Source: Siphonodentalium dalli (taxonomy: Eukaryota; Mollusca; Scaphopoda; Gadilida; Siphonodentaliidae). Taken from it: a stretch of 64,000 nt of DNA. A program made the position numbers and the translations under genes. The DNA is taken from the NCBI GenBank assembly GCA_032622095.1, contig CP136068.1:133927989-133991988 (forward strand). Direction: 5' to 3'. The notes beneath the pieces are model-generated. The model had not been told where the DNA came from, did not search any database, and was given only the letters and a program-made list of their open reading frames with translations. Positions 58,203-64,000 of the stretch are shown piece by piece. Positions within the stretch are counted from its first letter, which is position 1; each line of letters begins with the position of its first letter.

Positions 58203-58580
58203 ATGATTATCGCATTGTTGCAAATGAGACGATCTGAAATTATTGAGGACATGCTTTCACATATGGGCGAGAATGGGATACAGGGACAAGTAAACGTGGT
58301 AGAAATTATTCGACTCAGAAAGAGAAGAATGGACAGACCAGCACTTGTGAAAGTAAAGTTTGAAACCCTTCAGCAGAAGGTATTGGTTCTGAAAAATAAA
58401 CAGAGCTTGAACAGAAGTGCCAGGTTCAAGGACTGTTATATACGGAGCAGCAAACCCCACATTGAGCGACTAATAGAGATCAATGCTCGTACTTTGCTGA
58501 GCCAGATCCCACAAGGAAAGAAATTCTATGTGTCGGGAAGCGGGAGAATCGTCAGGAAAGGTGACAGACAGGACAGATAG
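58203..58580 (+). CDS. LINE ORF1-type RNA-binding protein, C-terminal part
   Basis: 125 residues. The stretch VEIIRLRKRRMDRPALVKVK, then QQKVLVLKNK and CYIRSSKPHIERLIE, matches the end of the RRM and the C-terminal domain of L1-type ORF1 proteins. The coiled coil and most of the RRM are missing, so the element is 5' truncated or the start lies in decayed sequence upstream. It ends in TAG (58,578-58,580), and the same frame continues straight into the endonuclease without another stop. Confidence 0.65.
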   Translation: MIIALLQMRRSEIIEDMLSHMGENGIQGQVNVVEIIRLRKRRMDRPALVKVKFETLQQKVLVLKNKQSLNRSARFKDCYIRSSKPHIERLIEINARTLLSQIPQGKKFYVSGSGRIVRKGDRQDR

Positions 58581-61320
58581 GATGAACACACATGTGCTAC
58601 CCGTAATCCAAACGGAGACATTTCCATTGGGCAGATCAACATCAATGGCTGGACAAAAGGAAATGAACAATTGAAAACAAAATTGATTAATTACTTGAAC
58701 ACTGATATTGTATGTATTTCTGAAACCCACCTAAAACAAAATGTTTCTATTTCGGTATCTGGATACTGCTGGATTGGTAATAACAGGTCAATTATCCATA
58801 GAAATGCCCCCAAAGCGTCTGGAGGTGTGGGGTTACTTATTAAAGAATCAGTAAGAACCCATTTTCAAATCGAGGTCTTAGACAACTCTATAGATGTTTT
58901 TCTCAGTGTGAAATTCACCCCCACCCTTTCAGATGATGGGTTCATTATTTGTGCTTGTTATTTACCACCCGAATCTTCGCCATGGGGCAGAGATGCTGAT
59001 GGGTTTTTTGCCCATACATTGACGCATATTTACATGCACTCAGATTGTCCGATCATGTTATGTGGAGATTTTAACGCTCGTATCGGGTCCATGTATGATG
59101 TAAATGAGGACTACGATAATCTTCCACAGTTACACAATATTGACACCACAGTCAATCAACACGGTCGATCATTCATAGATTTTTTAAATGAATCCAAGTT
59201 CTGTGTCCTCAATGGTAGACTAAATCCTGAAAATAATAACTTTACATCAATTAGTCAAAAGGGTTCTGCCGTAGTTGATTATATATGTATACCTCAGGCT
59301 CATGAATACTTTGACCTATTTACCAATTTCCGAGTGGTCACTCAATCAGTAATGCTTGAAACGCACGGACTACTCCGCTATATTGGCCAAAACAGTAAAC
59401 CACCAGACCATAGCTTTTTGACGGTCAGCTTTCATGTTAATCCTATTGTCGGACAATCAGGGACGTCGAATGGGGGGCTGGGTGTATCGCATTTACCAAC
59501 AAAACTGAAAAAACACCTTCCGGAAAATTTTCTTACTTGTAGGGACACAATAGAAAAGTTTGCGTGTCTGATACACAAAATTGAAACCATTGTTGAAACA
59601 CAAGAAGCTATCGATGATACATATGAACAATTTAATACAATTTTAACTTCTGAATTATCTGAAAAAATGTCCAGTTTTAACAAGTATCCGAAATCTAAAA
59701 AGAAATTTAAATTTGAAAAACCTTTTTGGAATGAAGAACTAACCCGATTGTGGCATCAGATGAATAATTGCGAAAAAACATTTTTGAAATTTTGAAATAA
59801 TTCACGCGATAAACGTAATGCACTTATTCGATTTAAAGATGCACGGCGGTTTTTCAATAAAAGATTACGTTTCCACGAAAGGACATATAAACGAGATTTG
59901 ATGCTCGATATCGAAATAAATAGTAAGAATCCAAACTCATTCTGGGAATCTGTAAATAAATTAGGCCCCAAACGAAAAGTGATGACACCCGATGAGGTTT
60001 ATAATAATGATGGATCAGTCACAAGCGATATAAAAACAGTAATGGGTAAATGAAAAACAGACTTTGAACAACTGTATAACCCGAAACAGATAGCAGGGCA
60101 GTTTAATGATATCTTTTATCAGGAAATTCTAAAGGAAAAATCGTTTATAGAAAATAAATGTCTAGACCCACTCTATGACCATAACACGCGGCTAAATCGA
60201 GCAATTACAATTGAGGAAGTAGAAACTGTCATTAACAATGCGAAAAATGGCAAAGCTTTTGGTCTAGATAAAATTCCATATGAATGCCTAAAATGTGAAT
60301 CAGATAAACCTATTTTACATTGTCTTTTCAACTACATATTTGATACAGGATTACTACCATCCAATTGGAGACACTCGATCATTTGTCCTATTCCAAAAAA
60401 CGGTAATCTTGACCCACGTGTTCCCCTAAATTACCGTGGAATCTCCCTTATACCGGCATGTGGCAAATTATATAGCAGTCTCTTGAATAACAGACTTATT
60501 GAATACCTGGAAATGCATCAATTGTTGGAAGACGAACAAAATGGTTTTCGACCAAAGAGGTCCTGCTTGGACAACATTTTTGTACTGACATCTTTAATAC
60601 GAGGAAAACGTCAATTATTTACAACTTTTATTGACTTCAGTAAAGCCTTTGATCGAGTAGACAGGAATATGTTATTATATAAACTTTTAAAATTTGGCGT
60701 AGATGGCAACATATATCAATCCATTAAGAGCATGTATCGAACAACTTATTCGTGCGTTCGTGTAAATGGCCGAATATCTGACAAGTTTGAATGTAATTTT
60801 GGAGTAAAACAAGGTGACAGTCTCTCATCGACACTTTATAATATTTTCGTTAACGATTTGATTTCTGAAATAAAAAGGTTGAATATTGGTGTATCACTAG
60901 ATGAATGTAAAGTATCTTCCATAATGTACGCAGATGATATTGCGTTAATTGCTGAAAACGAAGCAGACATGCAGACAATGCTTAACACCGTCGAATCATG
61001 GTGTCGAAACTGGCGTATGACAGTCAATCTGGATAAAACTAAAATTGTACATTTTAGACATAAAAACAGAATAAAAACAAACTATAATTTCTTATTCCAA
61101 AATCAGAGAATCGAAAAAGTGGATCAGTATAAATATCTCGGAATAATTCTCCATGAACATGGTAGTTTTGATACAGCAGCTGAAACATTAGCTAAATCAT
61201 CAGGCAGGGCATTGGGAGCGTTAATATCGAGCGTCCACTCTTATAGAGACATAGGTGTCAAAACGTACCTGAAAATATTCTTGACCTGTGTGTGCCCAGT
61301 TATGGATTATGCATCCGCTA
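58581..61320 (+). pseudogene. LINE ORF2: endonuclease-reverse transcriptase, two in-frame stops
   Basis: The endonuclease starts ISIGQININGWT and shows the catalytic Glu in CISETHL, the Asp/Asn pair in LCGDFNARIG, and SAVVDYIC. A TGA at 59,793 and another at 60,051 interrupt one continuous frame; there is no frameshift between them. The reverse transcriptase follows: GKAFGLDKIPYECLK, NYRGISLIPACGK, FIDFSKAFDRVDR (A), GVKQGDSLSS (B), IMYADDIALIAE (C), YKYLGIILH. The frame is cut after DYASAI by a palindromic insertion at 61,320. An intact relative would nick target DNA and prime reverse transcription there. Confidence 0.88.
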
Positions 61321-61860
61321 TATAAGGATTAACTGTCATGTGGACTGTTTTTTATGGAGATGTAACGGTGAGGTAAGTGGACATAACTTGTGTAAAACCC
61401 GAAGGGTTTTACATACAAGTTATGTCCACTTACCTCACCGTTACATCTCCATAAAAATAGTCCACATGACAGTTAATCCTTATATTTATATACATTTAGC
61501 GAAAAAGCCACTTTTGTAAATATATTTAAATCGAAAAGTGTATCGTGACAAGATCAGCCCAAAATACCCAATAGCACCCTTGGCAAAAGTTAATAGGAAC
61601 AATTTCTCTTCATGTTGAAACCCGATGATGTATTAAGTCAATACTGCGCGAGTCAAAATGCGCCCAAAGCACTACGCGTTCGTCTTTCCAAACCTAATGA
61701 CGTATCGATGGTGTTACTAGCTTGGTGTTATTAGGCGTTGCGCATTCATCGAGAAATAACTGCAACTAGCCACGTGGGCGTCGACCAATCAGAATGCTGG
61801 ATTTAGTGATGACAACACTTAGTGTGTAAATATTTGGGGATATCGTAAATACTCATGTAT
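61320..61860. mobile_element. Palindrome-led insertion splitting LINE ORF2
   Basis: 61,320-61,485 is a long palindrome. The arm TATAAGGATTAACTGTCATG continues for ~70 bp and is inverted after a few-base centre near AACCCGAAGGGTT. The remaining ~375 bp are AT-rich and unrecognised. LINE coding sequence resumes with MVQNRALRYFLG at 61,865. About 15-20 residues of the expected protein are missing at the junction, so a small deletion accompanied the insertion. Confidence 0.75.
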
Positions 61861-61861
61861 A

Positions 61862-62647
61862 GATATGGTGCAAAATCGAGCGTTAAGATACTTCCTTGGG
61901 GTCCACAGATTTTGTCCGCTTTTAGCTGTAAGTGGGGAATTTGGTATTCATTCGAGTCAAGTCCGAAGATGGCTTAACATGGCAAGACTATGGAATTATT
62001 TTATACACATGCAAGATGACAGATTAGCAAAAATGGTTTTTCTTTGGGATCTCATGAATAATAGCGATGGATGGTGTGCATCATTTAGTAGTGTTTTGTC
62101 GGAAATAAATACGACAAGCACCTTTGAAAACCTACAGATATGTAATATACATGACCTCGAACGAGAGCTTTCCGCATTTAAACAGAAAACTTCGATTGAA
62201 AAAATGACATATGTACCAAAGCTACGCACATACAGACTCTTTAAGCAAAATTATGCTATTGAAAAATATATTTCCATGAATATGGATAAGTCCCACCGCT
62301 CCATACTTGCACAATTTCGATGTGCGATTTTACCTCTGCGGATAGAAACCGGTAGATTTAGAAACGAGAAAATCGAACAAAGAATCTGCATTATGTGCAG
62401 CTCTGACAAAGTTGAAGACGAAAAACATTTTCTTTTGTATTGTCCCTTTTACAATGACATCCGGATGTCTCTTTTAAATTCCGTCCCAAGATATATTAAC
62501 GACATGTTTAAAACAGACCACATTGACGACTCTTTTAGTGAGCTAATGTTATTTCCCCGACAACTAGCAAAATTTCTTTTTGATGCTTTTATCGAAGAAA
62601 ACGATTTATATACAAGTAAATTATACACCAAACGTATCAACATGTAA
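61862..62647 (+). pseudogene. LINE ORF2 C-terminal region with zinc knuckle
   Basis: A 260-residue open stretch starting MVQNRALRYFLGVHRFCPLL and containing C-x2-C-x9-H-x4-C (CIMCSSD ... KHFLLYC). This is the usual end of many LINE ORF2 proteins, probably used in target RNA or DNA contact. It is detached from the reverse transcriptase by the insertion at 61,320 and lies in another frame. The stop is at 62,645-62,647. Confidence 0.82.
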
Positions 62648-63834
62648 GAATACAAAATATATAAACCCGAATATCTCCAAATTGTGTAAGATTAAAATGA
62701 AATTCTCTACTTTATATTCTCTTTATATCATCACTGAGGATAGTCCACATGTGTTGGACCAAACCATGTACATACTTATACTATTAAGCGTGACATATAG
62801 GCCCTATGGGCCGGGTGCTAATTGTAATTGAAATATATATATATATTAATGATTTATGTATTGCACATGTCACGTTAATAAATGATTATCTCTCTCTCTC
62901 TCTATAGTGTCAGATTAGACTACACGCATTACTGTCCGTCCCTTAACAATAACTATGTGTTATGGTGGGTGGTAAAATATTCTTGGATAATGCACGACTA
63001 TAGGTATAACATAATAGTTGCATGTATCATGTGCATGGCGGGTGTGGTTAGATATAAAAATGTTAGGTCCGAATCGGCATCTTCAGTTTAGACGTTTTTT
63101 AAACTACCTCTTTAAACTGAGTTATATAGTAAAACCAACTTTTTCTGGGCCGTGGGAACGATACTATTTTGGCCGAACACGTCGACTATGAGCACAGGAG
63201 GCGTGGCCTGTCGAAATTGTTCAACGATTTGCCGACTGATTCGCCTGGTTGTCGATGTCTAATCCCTTGATCCCCAGGTATCCACATGTGCGTCGGTGAG
63301 ATATAGTGGTTATCACATGCCAGGTCGGAGTCATTCATGGAAGGGAATCATCTGTTTAATAGCACACGTTGTTAAGGTGTAGCTCTAGCGTCAACCGGGT
63401 TAAAATAAGCAAGCAAAGTGTTTAAAAGTCCAAAAACGGTGATTTGTTTTCGCTCCGATTCCAGCCCTGTTCGGTTGTCGCCAGAGTATGTTAAATTGTC
63501 GCCCGAGCGATGCTCTTTAAATTTCGACTAGAAACGTCCAGTTTTCTAGCGATAAACGTCTCAATGGGGCGGCCCTTAGTTTTTGTCTTTGAAATCATGA
63601 CGAGATTATTAAAGGGACATCCAATCAGACTCTTATTGTGGTACATTTTCGGATAATGTTATCGATGTCCTCATTTTCCTGATATAAACAGTATTCATCG
63701 TTGAAAACATTCCTACGTCAGTCTAATTACCAGTTCACGCCGGAATAGAACATTTTTACCTTGACATTGTGCTGAGCGACAGCTATATATATCAGTACGG
63801 TATATCGAAGTGCAGGGCAAGTCATCATCGATGA
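62648..63834. other. Intergenic; microsatellites, no gene recognised
   Basis: Short (AT)n at ~62,834 and (TC)n at ~62,889-62,905. Otherwise no structure is seen. Confidence 0.55.
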
Positions 63835-64000
63835 TATGATAGGATAGGATAATGTTATTTACAATATACACATTGAAGTAGAATTACAAATAAATATAAT
63901 ATTAATATATTGTATATTGTTAGAGGTGATATAGTCATGACTGACTGTCTTTCTATCACCCCTAGAGGTGACATAGATACATTTATTATGCTCGAATATT
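63835..64000 (-). mobile_element. Retroelement 3' tail with stem-loop, runs off the window
   Basis: On the minus strand it ends GTAAATAACATTATCCTATCC, trimmed here to its tail word TATCC. A 10-bp stem with one mismatch (63,922-63,931 with 63,954-63,963) encloses a 22-nt loop with GACTGTCTTTC. The arrangement matches the element at 26,111-26,497. The 5' part lies outside the window. Confidence 0.65.

Larger units (their letters stand above)
58203..62647 (+). mobile_element. Non-LTR (LINE) retrotransposon, plus strand, disabled
   Basis: Order: ORF1 C-terminal part, APE-type endonuclease, reverse transcriptase and C-terminal zinc-knuckle region. Two in-frame TGA codons and a ~540-bp insertion break ORF2. 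The sequence is distinct from the minus-strand LINE at 6-10 kb in all motifs, so this is another family. The 3' end is not defined; no poly-A is obvious after 62,647. Confidence 0.88.

Overview
The window is AT-rich animal DNA: split coding exons with GT/AG borders, dense non-LTR retrotransposon remains, many palindromic foldback elements and frequent TACATGTA-type microsatellite. The gene content (a fucolectin/discoidin-type lectin exon followed by cysteine-rich EGF-like exons; P-superfamily transposase; PIF1-like helicase) suggests a marine invertebrate, probably a mollusc or another lophotrochozoan. That assignment is inference. No bacterial-style operons, rRNA or tRNA genes were seen.

Layout. 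(1) 1-11,650: mostly mobile DNA. Two palindromic elements (1.5-2.15 kb) are followed by an inverted pair of ~430-bp sequences (2,580-3,005 and 5,563-6,115) and a minus-strand non-LTR retrotransposon (6,026-10,482) with an intact ORF1 and a broken endonuclease/reverse transcriptase ORF2. (2) 11,651-32,227: part of a plus-strand gene. One exon encodes the end of a lectin-like domain. Two later EGF-rich exons (21,950-22,612 and 30,127-30,882) lie in a head-to-tail tandem duplication (12,790-24,210 | 24,211-32,227). Exon phases agree throughout (1-1), so the duplication adds an in-frame cassette. (3) 32,756-56,778: a 24-kb unit bounded by ~505-bp terminal inverted repeats. It holds a decayed PIF1-like helicase gene (plus strand, several exons), an unrecognised C-terminal region, and a decayed P-element/THAP9-like transposase (minus strand) inside a helicase intron. 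A 6-kb foldback element has inserted into helicase motif II. (4) 58,203-62,647: a second, plus-strand non-LTR retrotransposon with stop codons and a palindromic insertion. The window ends in the 3' tail of a third retroelement family.

The most interesting object is the 24-kb unit. Its outermost ~44 bp are the two halves of a short palindromic element that occurs several times, in the copies I noticed only inside the unit. One copy (52,204-52,290) has a perfect 8-bp target-site duplication, the length made by P-superfamily transposases. The simplest reading is a giant P-superfamily DNA transposon carrying a PIF1 helicase, together with tiny derivatives made only of its fused ends. This copy is dead: both genes carry stops and frameshifts, and the right end is damaged.

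Limits: all similarity calls are by eye from motifs. No database search, RNA evidence or computed alignment supports them. Boundaries of degenerate repeats are good to about 10-20 bp unless a junction is described.
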